Assembly (NCBI GenBank): GCA_027366525.1
Contig: DAHXKG010000005.1
Coordinates: 66,575 to 130,574 of the forward strand
Reading direction: 5' to 3'
Source: a candidate division FCPU426 bacterium
Lineage (GTDB): Bacteria; Oederibacteriota; Muellerivitia; Muellerivitales; DAHXKG01
DNA: 64,000 bases
In this document: positions 34,916-43,711 of the stretch, piece after piece
Numbering within the stretch: the stretch's first letter is position 1
How the letters are laid out: every line of letters starts with the position of its first letter
The notes under the pieces: model-generated
Databases searched by the model: none
Told to the model about the DNA's origin: nothing
What the model saw: the letters and a program-made list of their open reading frames with translations, nothing else
Translations under genes and position numbers: made by a program

Positions 34916-34950
34916 ATGGGTCTATCAAAAATTAATTCGGATAGACCCAT
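34916..34950. terminator. Bidirectional hairpin between convergent genes
   Basis: ATGGGTCTATC (34916-34926) pairs perfectly with GATAGACCCAT (34940-34950) around a 13-base loop. It lies between the ends of the ABC exporter operon and the TonB receptor gene. Neither side has a clear U tract, so termination may be weak or factor-assisted. Confidence 0.65.
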
Positions 34951-34960
34951 CTAAGGAAAT

Positions 34961-37390
34961 TTAAATGTTTTTAACCCATCGGAGCATAAATTCACGTCCC
35001 GCAGCATACTGGTTTCCATCAAAACCATTTTCAATAAATATTGGATAAATCGTATTGAACAGATTCATCAAATCCAAGCTGATTTGATTACCATTTAGAC
35101 CGCTTCCTTTTTTAAAGGCATATCCCAGACTGATGTTCAGTGTGAAATGCTGCGGTAAGGTTGAAGCATTGGTCGGCCCGGTATGCAGTCCAGATCCATA
35201 AATACCTTGCGTGGTAATCCACAAGCCTTTCGACTGATAAGTAAAACCTGCATTCGCATAATTGATTTCACCATGATCCAAAAATTCATAACTCGTACTT
35301 GAATATGTGGTGCCCACCGGCAACGCAAAAATTCCACCGGCAATACCTTCTCCTTTAGCAATTTCATAGGAATAGTTAAAAAAATCTGACCAGTGTTGAC
35401 TTAAAAATCCATGGATTGAAAATTCAGTCCCGTAAACAAAACCTTTTTGCCAGTTAAACGATTCAGCAATGGCGGTGTTTAAGAGTTGGGTATCATCGAG
35501 CATATCGACCGCATTTTTGTAGTATTCGGTCACTGAAAATACTTGGGAACCGGCTCGTTGGGTAAGTCCAATTTCAGAATAATCGTCTTTTTCAGGTTTA
35601 ATATCATAGGGAGTCAGTTGGCCAATTTTTAAATTATTGAACGTGGCCTCTAAATTCTCTGGAGGCGGAGGCATATAAAGTTTTCCATAGAAGAGGTGTA
35701 ATTTAGTCAACGGCGTGAATAATACGGATATCCCAATCCTGGGTTGAACCATACTGCTAGTGGAATCAACGGCGGGAACATATCCAGAAGAGGTATTGGC
35801 ACTGGGGGATAAAAATTGTGACGCATCAAATCGAATCCCTAGATTAAAAAACAACCAATTCAAACAAGTGATATTGTCTTGCATAAAAATACCTTCTTGA
35901 TAGTAGTTGTTAGTTTGATTTAGGGCGGAGGTAAGTGTGGTTGGCGCATTGCCAGGAGCATTTCTTGAAGCATAAATCACGCTGATGGGTCCTCCCGATT
36001 GTGTCCAAAGCGTTTGAAGACCTGCTTTAAACAAATTGGATGAGTTAATATGCCAAGTGTAATGGAGTTGAATTCCATAGTTGTTAACCAGTTGATTCAT
36101 CGCAAAAGAATCAGCACTGAGTGTTGAAGCAATTGTTATGGGAGCAAGATCATTGGAAAGATCATTGGTGAAAATTAAATTGCTTTGGCTCCAATATGGA
36201 GAAATTTTTAAAAAAGAACGAGTATTAAATAAATGCTCCCAGGAGACTTCTGTAAATCGATTCGATTCGGATTGTGTATCATTGGTATTGGTGGGTACAT
36301 AATTAAAGGGACCATTGCCATAGCTATCCGTGGAGCCATCAAAAAATGGACTGGACGCTACAAAATCAGAGGGATAAGTTGGAATTTGATAGAATTTGTT
36401 TTGTGAAAGTCCAATCAAGGTCCATTGATTGGAATTGTTCATTAGCCAATTCAAAGTTAAAAATTGGTTTGAGCCATAGCTTTGGTTGTGGATCGATTGA
36501 GATCCACCAACTAAATCTTCCGTTGGATTTGCAGGTGTGGACGGTTCAGGTGTATCTAAACCTCGTTCAGTATATTTACTGTTGGTTGAAAAAAAGTAGT
36601 GAAAATTTCCTTCTCGATTCGATCCACCATAATTAGCAAAAGGCTCTATCTGATTATATGAACCATAATTCAATCCAATTTGTCCGTTAGGAACTAGTTG
36701 TCCGGATTTAGTAACAATTTTAACAACGCCAGCCAAACGAGTTCCATATTGAGCGTCTAATCCCCCAGTCAGAACAGTCATACTTGAAATATCCGACGTT
36801 GGAAATATTTGTCCAAAGCTTCCCCCGGGCAAATCGGGTAATTGAATTCCATCAATGTCATATTGTAAATTGGCCATATTGCCACGAGTAAAGATTTGTC
36901 CAAAAGGGCCTTGAATGACTCCGGCCGTTGTGGACGTAATAAGATGGGATAAGCTCGCACTAGTTCCTTCGGGGAGATGTTGAATTTGAGTTTCGGTGAT
37001 TAATCGATGGCTTGATGAACTGTTGGTGAGTAAAACGCGTTTAGCACGAATGATGAGCTGAATAACCGGTTGATTTTTGGATACCAGTTGAATGTTTTGG
37101 ATGGTATGACCGTGGACAAATAGACTAATTTTTTTTGAACGGAACCCGGTAGCCCTAATTTTCATATTATATTCTCTATGGTTGAGATTCAAAAAATGAT
37201 AAGAGCCTATTGAATTCGAACTGCATTTTTGGATAATTTTTCCATTTTGAATAACAAGATGTGCATCGGAAATGGCAATACCAGTTGAATCAGTAATTGA
37301 TCCAGAAAGGGTAGCGAGTGTTGAAGTCCATCCTTGGGTATTAAAAAATAGCATGAACAGATAACTCAAAATCAAACATTTAAATTTCAT
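34961..37390 (-). CDS. TonB-dependent outer-membrane receptor
   Basis: An 809-residue receptor. A signal peptide (to about residue 22) is followed by a carboxypeptidase-regulatory-like domain (about 25-100, LSGSITDSTGIAISDAHLVI), the plug domain (about 115-225, including LPGGSFGQIFPTSDISSMTVL and YGTRLAGVVKIVTKSG) and a 22-stranded-type barrel. The C-terminus GREFMLRWVKNI lacks the usual terminal aromatic residue. A clear TonB box is not evident. The barrel is rich in Asn, Ser and Gln. The upstream Cys-rich gene suggests a metal-related substrate, but that is conjecture. GGAGGG precedes the ATG. Confidence 0.9.
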   Translation of the reverse strand: MKFKCLILSYLFMLFFNTQGWTSTLATLSGSITDSTGIAISDAHLVIQNGKIIQKCSSNSIGSYHFLNLNHREYNMKIRATGFRSKKISLFVHGHTIQNIQLVSKNQPVIQLIIRAKRVLLTNSSSSHRLITETQIQHLPEGTSASLSHLITSTTAGVIQGPFGQIFTRGNMANLQYDIDGIQLPDLPGGSFGQIFPTSDISSMTVLTGGLDAQYGTRLAGVVKIVTKSGQLVPNGQIGLNYGSYNQIEPFANYGGSNREGNFHYFFSTNSKYTERGLDTPEPSTPANPTEDLVGGSQSIHNQSYGSNQFLTLNWLMNNSNQWTLIGLSQNKFYQIPTYPSDFVASSPFFDGSTDSYGNGPFNYVPTNTNDTQSESNRFTEVSWEHLFNTRSFLKISPYWSQSNLIFTNDLSNDLAPITIASTLSADSFAMNQLVNNYGIQLHYTWHINSSNLFKAGLQTLWTQSGGPISVIYASRNAPGNAPTTLTSALNQTNNYYQEGIFMQDNITCLNWLFFNLGIRFDASQFLSPSANTSSGYVPAVDSTSSMVQPRIGISVLFTPLTKLHLFYGKLYMPPPPENLEATFNNLKIGQLTPYDIKPEKDDYSEIGLTQRAGSQVFSVTEYYKNAVDMLDDTQLLNTAIAESFNWQKGFVYGTEFSIHGFLSQHWSDFFNYSYEIAKGEGIAGGIFALPVGTTYSSTSYEFLDHGEINYANAGFTYQSKGLWITTQGIYGSGLHTGPTNASTLPQHFTLNISLGYAFKKGSGLNGNQISLDLMNLFNTIYPIFIENGFDGNQYAAGREFMLRWVKNI

Positions 37391-37422
37391 AACGTCCCTC
37401 CATTTTTAAAAAAATTTAATAA

Positions 37423-37812
37423 TTAGGAATGATTATTAAAAAATTTTGGAGGTGGGTTAGTTGTATCGAGTTTGGGTTGGCGGATAAAAAAATTACGGGA
37501 GGAGTAAAGATGGGTTTTCAAAATCCTCCAAGAGGGTTTAGATAACCATAAAAAATATTGATGAGGTGATAACGCTGTCTTTTGAACTGAACAAGTGTGC
37601 ATAAAAATACATACAGCGCTATGACATGACAAAATTGATTTTCGACAGCAATCACAGGGATGCACGCAACAAGCCATAGTCTTTCCTGAAATACAGCATG
37701 ACTTTGAAGTTGGACAAGAACAGGTATGTGTCGAAAAACTAGGGTGATAAAGGGTCCAACAGATCATACCGCTCAATAAAAACTGTAGTGCTTTTGAATG
37801 ATATTTTAGCAT
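37423..37812 (-). CDS. Cysteine-rich small exported protein
   Basis: A 129-residue protein with a hydrophobic N-terminus (ALQFLLSGMICWTLY) and thirteen cysteines in all, twelve packed between about residues 31 and 75 in patterns such as CSC, SCC, ACC, DCC and several single Cys with His. The last 50 residues are basic and end in PPPKFFNNHS. It lies 32 bases upstream of the TonB receptor on the same strand. Similar Cys/His-rich small proteins accompany copper-type TonB receptors, so metal binding is plausible. The ATG has no Shine-Dalgarno and its -10 box is 8 bases away. Confidence 0.6.
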   Translation of the reverse strand: MLKYHSKALQFLLSGMICWTLYHPSFSTHTCSCPTSKSCCISGKTMACCVHPCDCCRKSILSCHSAVCIFMHTCSVQKTALSPHQYFLWLSKPSWRILKTHLYSSRNFFIRQPKLDTTNPPPKFFNNHS

Positions 37813-37820
37813 GTTTTTTG

Positions 37821-37849
37821 ATCATAATAAGCGTCATAATTAAAATCAA
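37821..37849 (-). promoter_or_regulatory. Promoter of the Cys-rich protein and TonB receptor genes, leaderless
   Basis: On the minus strand, TTGATT (37849-37844), a 17-base spacer and TATGAT (37826-37821). Eight bases, CAAAAAAC, separate the -10 box from the ATG at 37812, with no ribosome-binding site. Confidence 0.6.
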
Positions 37850-38036
37850 CATAATTACAATGAATTAATCAAGCCCAGATTAATTGTATTTAAAATAGTA
37901 TTAGTTTGATCAAATTATGAGTATGATGCTGGAAATTATTAAAGCAGAAGCATTTTTTACCAATTGGGGATGGATGTTTTATAATAAAGCTGAAGTGGAA
38001 CCGATAAAACACCAAAAGTTTTGAAAGTATCGAGTG

Positions 38037-38627
38037 ATGATCAAGAATATGCATGTATTTTTTAGTTCGTTTTTCCCGATTTTTATTTCCATGGACTCGA
38101 TTGGGTTGTTACCTTTCTTTATTTTTTTTACTTCAAAAATGTCACCCGCCAAACGCATTCATATGACGTATCAAATTATTCTAGTGGCAGGCGCCATTGG
38201 CCTTCTTTTTATTCCCTTTGGATCATTAGTGCTTCAATTGCTTGGATTGAAAAATGGTGATTTCCAAATAGCGGGGGGAATATTACTTTTAGTCATTTCA
38301 CTTAAGACAATTATTGGCGAAGAGAAACATCTCGTATCCAAAACCTCTCTGGGTATTGTTCCAATCGGAATTCCTATGTTGGTAGGCCCCGCAGTTTTTG
38401 CAACCTTAATTTTACTAAAAAATAATTTCTCGCTACTGGATATTACAGTGAGCTTATCTTTAAATTTAATCATCGCGCTAGTAATTTTCATGCAATCAAA
38501 TACCATTATTCAGTATTTAGGGATCACGGGAACTCAGGTATTGTCTAAATTATCAGCATTGTTGCTTTCGGCATATGCCATTATGATGATACGAGTAGGC
38601 CTGAGTTCTTTAAAGATGTTATTTTAG
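38037..38627 (+). CDS. MarC-family integral membrane protein
   Basis: A 196-residue protein with six membrane segments, typical of MarC in length. The pattern FFPIFISMDSIGLLPFFIFFT near the N-terminus and FQIAGGILLLVISLKTI, then IPMLVGPAVFATLIL, fit the family. MarC was named from the mar locus but is not a proven drug pump; its function is unknown. A GTG at 38034 overlaps the chosen ATG and would add one residue. No strong Shine-Dalgarno is seen. Confidence 0.88.
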   Translation: MIKNMHVFFSSFFPIFISMDSIGLLPFFIFFTSKMSPAKRIHMTYQIILVAGAIGLLFIPFGSLVLQLLGLKNGDFQIAGGILLLVISLKTIIGEEKHLVSKTSLGIVPIGIPMLVGPAVFATLILLKNNFSLLDITVSLSLNLIIALVIFMQSNTIIQYLGITGTQVLSKLSALLLSAYAIMMIRVGLSSLKMLF

Positions 38628-38694
38628 TTTTGAATTGGTAGGATAACTTTCTAAAATAGATTTTCAAATATAAGTTGAAATTTCTCGGTGCCAT

Positions 38695-39570
38695 ATGCAA
38701 TTATCAAAAGTTTTAATTGTTTGTAAACGAAGTACTTATTCTGTAAATAAAGCACGATTGAACCGTGATCGCCAGTCGCTGGGATTAATATTTGAAAAAA
38801 TGAAGCTAAGCCATCATCAACAAATTCAAAGTTTAAGGGAAGTTACTAGGGAGCTGAAAAAATTCAAGATTAAATTTCAATTGATTTATAGGGATGATTT
38901 AGAACGGTTTAACGAAATTGAAAAAAAAACGGATTTGGTTATTTCGATCGGGGGCGATGGAACTTTTTTAGAAACGACCCATCGATTAAATCGTGTCCCC
39001 ATTTTGGGAATCAATGCCGATCCACAACGCAGTATTGGTCGATTTATGGCGGGTACGTCAAAAGAATTCTCGATGATTTTACACCAGTTAATACAAAACA
39101 AAATTTCAATTTTAAAATTATCAAGATTGCAATTAATAGTTAATGGCCAAAAGATACATCCACTGGTCCTCAATGATGTTTTGATTGCTCCATCTAGTCC
39201 GGCGGTAACTGCACGGTATCTTATCCAATTGAATCAATATGGGGAGGAGCAAATGTCGAGTGGGATTTGGATTAGTACTGCGGTTGGATCGACCGCAGCC
39301 ATCTTTTCTGCAGGTGGAGAAAAAATGAATTCGTTGAATACAAAATTCCAATTTGTTGTTCGCGAAATTTTCAAAAAAAAATTCGGGAAACGACATCTTC
39401 TCAGCGGCATTGTCGATTCTTCAAGCCGATTAAAAATCACTTCTTTTATGAAAAATGGATGTTTATTTATTGATGGCCCACATAATCCCATCCCCTTTGA
39501 ATGGGGAGATAAATTAATGGTCAAAATTTCATCCCATCCAATAAAGGTGGCAGGTTTTAAGTCAATCTAA
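38695..39570 (+). CDS. nadK: NAD kinase
   Basis: A 291-residue ATP-NAD kinase, source of NADP in the cytoplasm. The diagnostic ISIGGDGTFLET motif occurs at about residue 82, followed by ILGINADPQRSIGRF and the NAD-binding LNDVLIAPSSPA and WISTAVGSTAA segments. The glycine in the usual GSTAY motif context is kept, with SAGGE after it. Its 3' end overlaps that of the convergent gpmA by 9 bases. I chose ATG 38695; no obvious Shine-Dalgarno precedes it. Confidence 0.92.
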   Translation: MQLSKVLIVCKRSTYSVNKARLNRDRQSLGLIFEKMKLSHHQQIQSLREVTRELKKFKIKFQLIYRDDLERFNEIEKKTDLVISIGGDGTFLETTHRLNRVPILGINADPQRSIGRFMAGTSKEFSMILHQLIQNKISILKLSRLQLIVNGQKIHPLVLNDVLIAPSSPAVTARYLIQLNQYGEEQMSSGIWISTAVGSTAAIFSAGGEKMNSLNTKFQFVVREIFKKKFGKRHLLSGIVDSSSRLKITSFMKNGCLFIDGPHNPIPFEWGDKLMVKISSHPIKVAGFKSI

Positions 39571-40170
39571 ATTTGAAAAACTCAGCACATTTAAATTTAC
39601 ATCCATCTGATAGACCCGGGGAACCCCAGTTTCTAAATTGAGTTCGAGAACTTGTTCTTTCGAAAGATGATCGAGTTCCATTACAATTGATCGCAAGGAA
39701 TTGCCATGAGCGACGATCAAAATATCTTTCCCGGATTTTAATTGGGGGATAATTTCTTTTTGAAAATAAGGAATGGTTCTTGCAGCTGTATCTTTTAAGG
39801 ATTCTCCATTGGGGGGCGGAACATCATAGCTTCTGCGCCAAATTTTAACTTGGTGATCGCCAAATTTTTGAGCGGTTTCTGCCTTGTTCAAACCCTGCAG
39901 ATCCCCATAGTGTCGTTCATTTAGAGCAGCATTCTTAATGACAGGAATTTCAAGTTGATGAATTTCAGTCAAAATAAGGGTTAGCGTCTCTTGCGCTCGT
40001 TGGAGTGCGGAGGTGAAGGCCATATGAAATTTATAACCTGATAATTTGCGACCGGCCGATCTTGCTTCTGCTTTTCCTTGGTCCGTCAGCGGGACATCAA
40101 GCCACCCGGTAAAACGATTTTCAAGATTAAATTGAGATTGACCATGACGTACTAAGATTAAAGTTGGCAT
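39562..40170 (-). CDS. gpmA: 2,3-bisphosphoglycerate-dependent phosphoglycerate mutase
   Basis: A 202-residue histidine phosphatase superfamily enzyme that interconverts 3- and 2-phosphoglycerate in glycolysis. The phospho-accepting histidine is in LVRHGQSQFNLENRFTGWLD (His9), with NERHYGDLQGLNKAETAQKF and the second catalytic histidine in VAHGNSLRSIV. At 202 residues it is shorter than E. coli GpmA (about 250) but has the mutase signature FTGW.DVPLT and ERHYG. AAAGGAG precedes the ATG. Confidence 0.92.
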   Translation of the reverse strand: MPTLILVRHGQSQFNLENRFTGWLDVPLTDQGKAEARSAGRKLSGYKFHMAFTSALQRAQETLTLILTEIHQLEIPVIKNAALNERHYGDLQGLNKAETAQKFGDHQVKIWRRSYDVPPPNGESLKDTAARTIPYFQKEIIPQLKSGKDILIVAHGNSLRSIVMELDHLSKEQVLELNLETGVPRVYQMDVNLNVLSFSNLD

Positions 40171-40300
40171 ATAGTCTCCTTTTTATTATAAAATACTTTG
40201 ATCAGGTAAATGTAGATTTTACCCGTGAATGAATGCTTTTTAGAAGAAGTATATTACTAATTTTACGAATTTAAAATGAATTTGGATAGTATCTATAATC

Positions 40301-41407
40301 ATGGTGATTAACAAATTTGATCAACACTGGATGACGCATGCGCTGCAGGTAGCTCGAAAGGGGAGGTATGCGTTTCCCAATCCACAGGTTGGTGCTGTAA
40401 TCGTTAGAAAGAATAGAATTTTAGCGGATGGATTTCATAAACAGTACGGGAAGAATCATGCTGAAATTGAAGCACTACAAAAACTTAATTTTAAAGCTCC
40501 GGAGACCACATTATATGTTACGCTGGAACCGTGTAGTCATTACGGGAAAACCGCACCATGTGTAGATGCAATTATTAAAGCGGGGATTTCGCGAGTAGTT
40601 GCTTCTATGGAAGATCCATTTCCTAAAGTTCGTGGACAAGGCTTCAAAAAATTAATGAAAGCAGGCATTAAAGTAACAACCGGTGTCTTGGAAAAAGAAG
40701 CTCGGGAATTAAATGCGGGTTTTATTTTTAGTCAGTTAAATCAGCAGCCGTATGTGGTGATGAAAATTGCAATGACTTTAGATGGAAAAATTGCGAGTCA
40801 TCAATATCCAAAATCATGGATTACGAATGAACGATCCAGAAAGCTTGTACATGAGTGGAGAAGTCGAAGTGATGCAATTTTGATCGGGTATAAAACCGTG
40901 ATCAACGATAACCCGGCGTTGACAGTCCGGTTACGTGGATTTAAAAGAACGGATGGATGGCCATGGAAAGTTATTTTAGATCCTCAATTACAGATTTCAA
41001 CGAGTGGAAAAATTTGGGAAGGGTTTCAAAATGTATTGATTTTTACTTCAAAAGAATCTTCAATAGATAGACAAAAACATATGGAAAAAAATGGTGCAAA
41101 GATTTTTAGGGTTTCTAAAAACTCAGAAGGATTGAATTTAAAGGAAATATTGAAATATCTTTATCAATGTGGAGTTTATAGATTGTTGGTTGAAGGCGGG
41201 AGTGGGATTTTTACCTCTTTTTTAAATCAACAATATGTCAATGAACTGAAGCTGTTTATTGCACCACGCATTTTTGGATCTACCGGACTACCTTGGTTTC
41301 AAGGTAAAATGATGCATGCCGGAAGACGGATATTTCAAGACATGCACTGGATCGAAAGACGAATTCAAAACGATATTTTAATCGAAGGAACTTTTAAAAA
41401 ACACTAA
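40301..41407 (+). CDS. ribD: Bifunctional riboflavin deaminase / reductase
   Basis: A 368-residue enzyme. The N-terminal deaminase has the zinc motifs HAEIEAL and PCSHYGKTAPC; the C-terminal reductase domain includes MKIAMTLDGKIAS and VEGGSGIFTSFL. It carries out two consecutive steps after GTP cyclohydrolase II. It heads the riboflavin operon. A TATAAT at 40294-40299 ends only one base before ATG 40301, so translation may instead begin at GTG 40304 or ATG 40331. There is no FMN riboswitch in the 130-base upstream gap. Confidence 0.93.
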   Translation: MVINKFDQHWMTHALQVARKGRYAFPNPQVGAVIVRKNRILADGFHKQYGKNHAEIEALQKLNFKAPETTLYVTLEPCSHYGKTAPCVDAIIKAGISRVVASMEDPFPKVRGQGFKKLMKAGIKVTTGVLEKEARELNAGFIFSQLNQQPYVVMKIAMTLDGKIASHQYPKSWITNERSRKLVHEWRSRSDAILIGYKTVINDNPALTVRLRGFKRTDGWPWKVILDPQLQISTSGKIWEGFQNVLIFTSKESSIDRQKHMEKNGAKIFRVSKNSEGLNLKEILKYLYQCGVYRLLVEGGSGIFTSFLNQQYVNELKLFIAPRIFGSTGLPWFQGKMMHAGRRIFQDMHWIERRIQNDILIEGTFKKH

Positions 41408-41408
41408 T

Positions 41409-42023
41409 ATGTTTACTGGACTTATTCAAGAAACGGGGAGTGTTGTTCAGTCTCGGTTTAATCATGGGATGAGGACACTCGTGGTTAAAGCCGCAACTGC
41501 TTTTAAAAAAATCAAAGTGGGCGATAGTGTTGCGATTAATGGTTGCTGTTTGACCATAATCAAAAATCGCCAAAACTGTGGAACTTTTGAGTTGGTTCCC
41601 GAAACATTGAAAAAAACGACTTTAGGAACGATCCAAAATGGAATGCGTGTTAATTTAGAACTCCCATTACGAATGGGTGAATTTCTAGGTGGACATTGGG
41701 TTCAAGGACACATTGATGGCATTGGCGTCATTCATGCAAGAATTCCGGAAGCGTTAGGGCTGCGATTAATTATCCGTGTTCCCAAAGAATTAAAAACTTA
41801 TATCGTTACCAAAGGTAGCATTGCAATTGATGGGGTGAGTTTAACTGTTGCGAAAATTTCAAAAAATGGAGTAGAGGTCGCCTTGATTCCTGAGACAATT
41901 AAAAAAACCATTTTGGGAGACAAAGGCGTTGGGGATTCAATCAATATTGAAGTGGATAGTATGGCTAAGTATTTTGAAAACTTTTTTAAAGTATATAAAG
42001 TAAGGTTAAGAGGGCAAGAATGA
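41409..42023 (+). CDS. ribE: Riboflavin synthase alpha chain
   Basis: A 204-residue riboflavin synthase, which disproportionates two lumazines to riboflavin. The opening MFTGLIQETGSV is diagnostic. The protein is an internal duplication of the lumazine-binding domain: GDSVAINGCCLTI in the first half and GSIAIDGVSLTVAK in the second. It begins 1 base after ribD and overlaps the following DUF327 gene by ATGA, so the three are tightly coupled. Confidence 0.95.
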   Translation: MFTGLIQETGSVVQSRFNHGMRTLVVKAATAFKKIKVGDSVAINGCCLTIIKNRQNCGTFELVPETLKKTTLGTIQNGMRVNLELPLRMGEFLGGHWVQGHIDGIGVIHARIPEALGLRLIIRVPKELKTYIVTKGSIAIDGVSLTVAKISKNGVEVALIPETIKKTILGDKGVGDSINIEVDSMAKYFENFFKVYKVRLRGQE

Positions 42024-42463
42024 AAATTGAACCAATTGATTCTTCAAATGAAAATACCAATCCCACCAGAATTGACTTTATTTCAGCGCATTTTTCCCCC
42101 ATCATTAATCAACGCGTTGAAAGGGTCATGGACGAAAATTTGCGAAGGAAAATTAATGATCTGATTGTCGATATCGATCAAAAAGGGAAAAAGCTTTTAA
42201 CGGCTAAAAAAGGCCAGGAATTTGATGAATATAAATCTGCGATCAAGGCTTTTTTACAAACAGTTTTGGATCGTTCAATTAAAATGGAAGGACATCCAAG
42301 TCAACGAAAAGATGGAAAATTTGTAGTTCACTTTATGTTAAAAAAAGTTGATGAGGCGTTGGATGATATTGCCCGTATTTTATTAGTGGGTCAGCAGGAT
42401 TCGATTAAACTACTTGCACGGTTAGATGAAATTCGAGGGTTGCTTTTAGATTTTTATCTTTAA
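42020..42463 (+). CDS. DUF327 (YaaR)-family protein inside the riboflavin operon
   Basis: A 147-residue, charged, helical protein matching the DUF327/YaaR family: the stretch LLTAKKGQEFDEYKSAIKAF and the end segment LARLDEIRGLLLDFYL are characteristic. The family's function is unknown. It overlaps ribE by 4 bases and precedes ribBA by about 20, so it is certainly cotranscribed with the riboflavin genes, an unusual neighbour for this family. No membrane segment or signal peptide. Confidence 0.8.
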   Translation: MKIEPIDSSNENTNPTRIDFISAHFSPIINQRVERVMDENLRRKINDLIVDIDQKGKKLLTAKKGQEFDEYKSAIKAFLQTVLDRSIKMEGHPSQRKDGKFVVHFMLKKVDEALDDIARILLVGQQDSIKLLARLDEIRGLLLDFYL

Positions 42464-42483
42464 GAACATTGAAGGTGATTCCG

Positions 42484-43683
42484 ATGGAAATGGAAAACAT
42501 AACGAAGGCTATATCCGATCTCCAGCAGGGGAAAATGGTTATTATTGTGGATGATCGCAATCGTGAAAATGAAGGGGATTTGGTAATGGCAGCGGAAAAA
42601 GTGGATTCGCAGGCCATTAATTTTATGTCAAAAGAAGGACGAGGATTAATTTGTGTCCCCATGATGACCAGTGATTTGGATCGATTGGGAATTGATCAAA
42701 TGGTTCACTGTCAACAGGATGATTATCGCACGGCGTTTACGGTTTCCGTGGATGCTAAAGAAGGGATAACAACTGGGATATCCGCAGGCGATCGCGCTCG
42801 AACAATACAGGTTATGGTTAATTCAACTAGCACGGCGGCGAATTTAGTGCGACCAGGCCATATTTTTCCATTGAAATATCGTGAAGGAGGCGTTTTGCGA
42901 CGTGCAGGGCATACCGAAGCAGCAATTGATTTAATGCGATTAGCACAGCTTAAACCCGTTGCGGTTATTTGCGAGATTATGAAGGATGATGGATCAATGG
43001 CTCGTTGGGACGATTTAAAGCTTTTTTCGAAAAAGTATAATTTGCAATTGTTAACGATTGCTGAAATAATTGCTTACCAACGAATACATCAAAAATTGGT
43101 CAATCGGATTTTAGAAGTAGATCTGCAAACTACGACGGGTAAATGGAAGTTGATAGTTTATCGTGCATTGACAGAAGATGATGATAGTTTAGCTTTAATA
43201 AAAGGGACCATTAAAAATCCAGTTTTAGTTCGAGCGCATTCAGAATGCTTAACTGGGGATGTGTTCGGATCTCTACGCTGTGATTGTGGTGACCAGTTAC
43301 AAGCTTCAATGCATCAAATTGAAAAAGAAGGAGCTGGAATTATATTGTATATGCGGCAAGAAGGGCGCGGGATAGGACTTTTGAATAAATTAAAGTCATA
43401 TTTATTACAAGATCAAGGTTTTGATACGGTAGAAGCCAACGAAAAGTTGGGTTTTCCAGCTGATTTGCGTGATTATGGTATCGGAGCTCAGATTTTAATT
43501 GATTTAGGAGTTGAAGAAATTCGACTTTTAACTAATAATCCTAAAAAAATTATCGGTTTAGAAGGCTATGGATTAAAAGTGGTTGAACGCGTTCCTATAG
43601 TTATTGCGGCAAATGAAATTAATCAAAAATATATGGAAACTAAGCGTCTAAAAATGGGGCATTTTTTAACGCCGCCGAATTAA
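42484..43683 (+). CDS. ribBA: Bifunctional DHBP synthase / GTP cyclohydrolase II
   Basis: A 399-residue fusion. The N-terminal 3,4-dihydroxy-2-butanone 4-phosphate synthase has DDRNRENEGDLVMAAE and RRAGHTEAAIDLMRLA. The C-terminal GTP cyclohydrolase II has RAHSECLTGDVFGSLRCDCG with its zinc cysteines and RQEGRGIGLLNKL. It supplies both precursors of lumazine. I chose ATG 42484, with GAAGGTG upstream; an in-frame TTG at 42469 is less likely. Confidence 0.95.
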   Translation: MEMENITKAISDLQQGKMVIIVDDRNRENEGDLVMAAEKVDSQAINFMSKEGRGLICVPMMTSDLDRLGIDQMVHCQQDDYRTAFTVSVDAKEGITTGISAGDRARTIQVMVNSTSTAANLVRPGHIFPLKYREGGVLRRAGHTEAAIDLMRLAQLKPVAVICEIMKDDGSMARWDDLKLFSKKYNLQLLTIAEIIAYQRIHQKLVNRILEVDLQTTTGKWKLIVYRALTEDDDSLALIKGTIKNPVLVRAHSECLTGDVFGSLRCDCGDQLQASMHQIEKEGAGIILYMRQEGRGIGLLNKLKSYLLQDQGFDTVEANEKLGFPADLRDYGIGAQILIDLGVEEIRLLTNNPKKIIGLEGYGLKVVERVPIVIAANEINQKYMETKRLKMGHFLTPPN

Positions 43684-43711
43684 ATAAACTTATCCAGCTA
43701 TATTAAAGAAA

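Noticed and set aside
40171-40300. FMN riboswitch before ribD
   Set aside because: Looked for because of the riboflavin operon; the conserved AGGGGCGGGGUGAAA-like core is absent.
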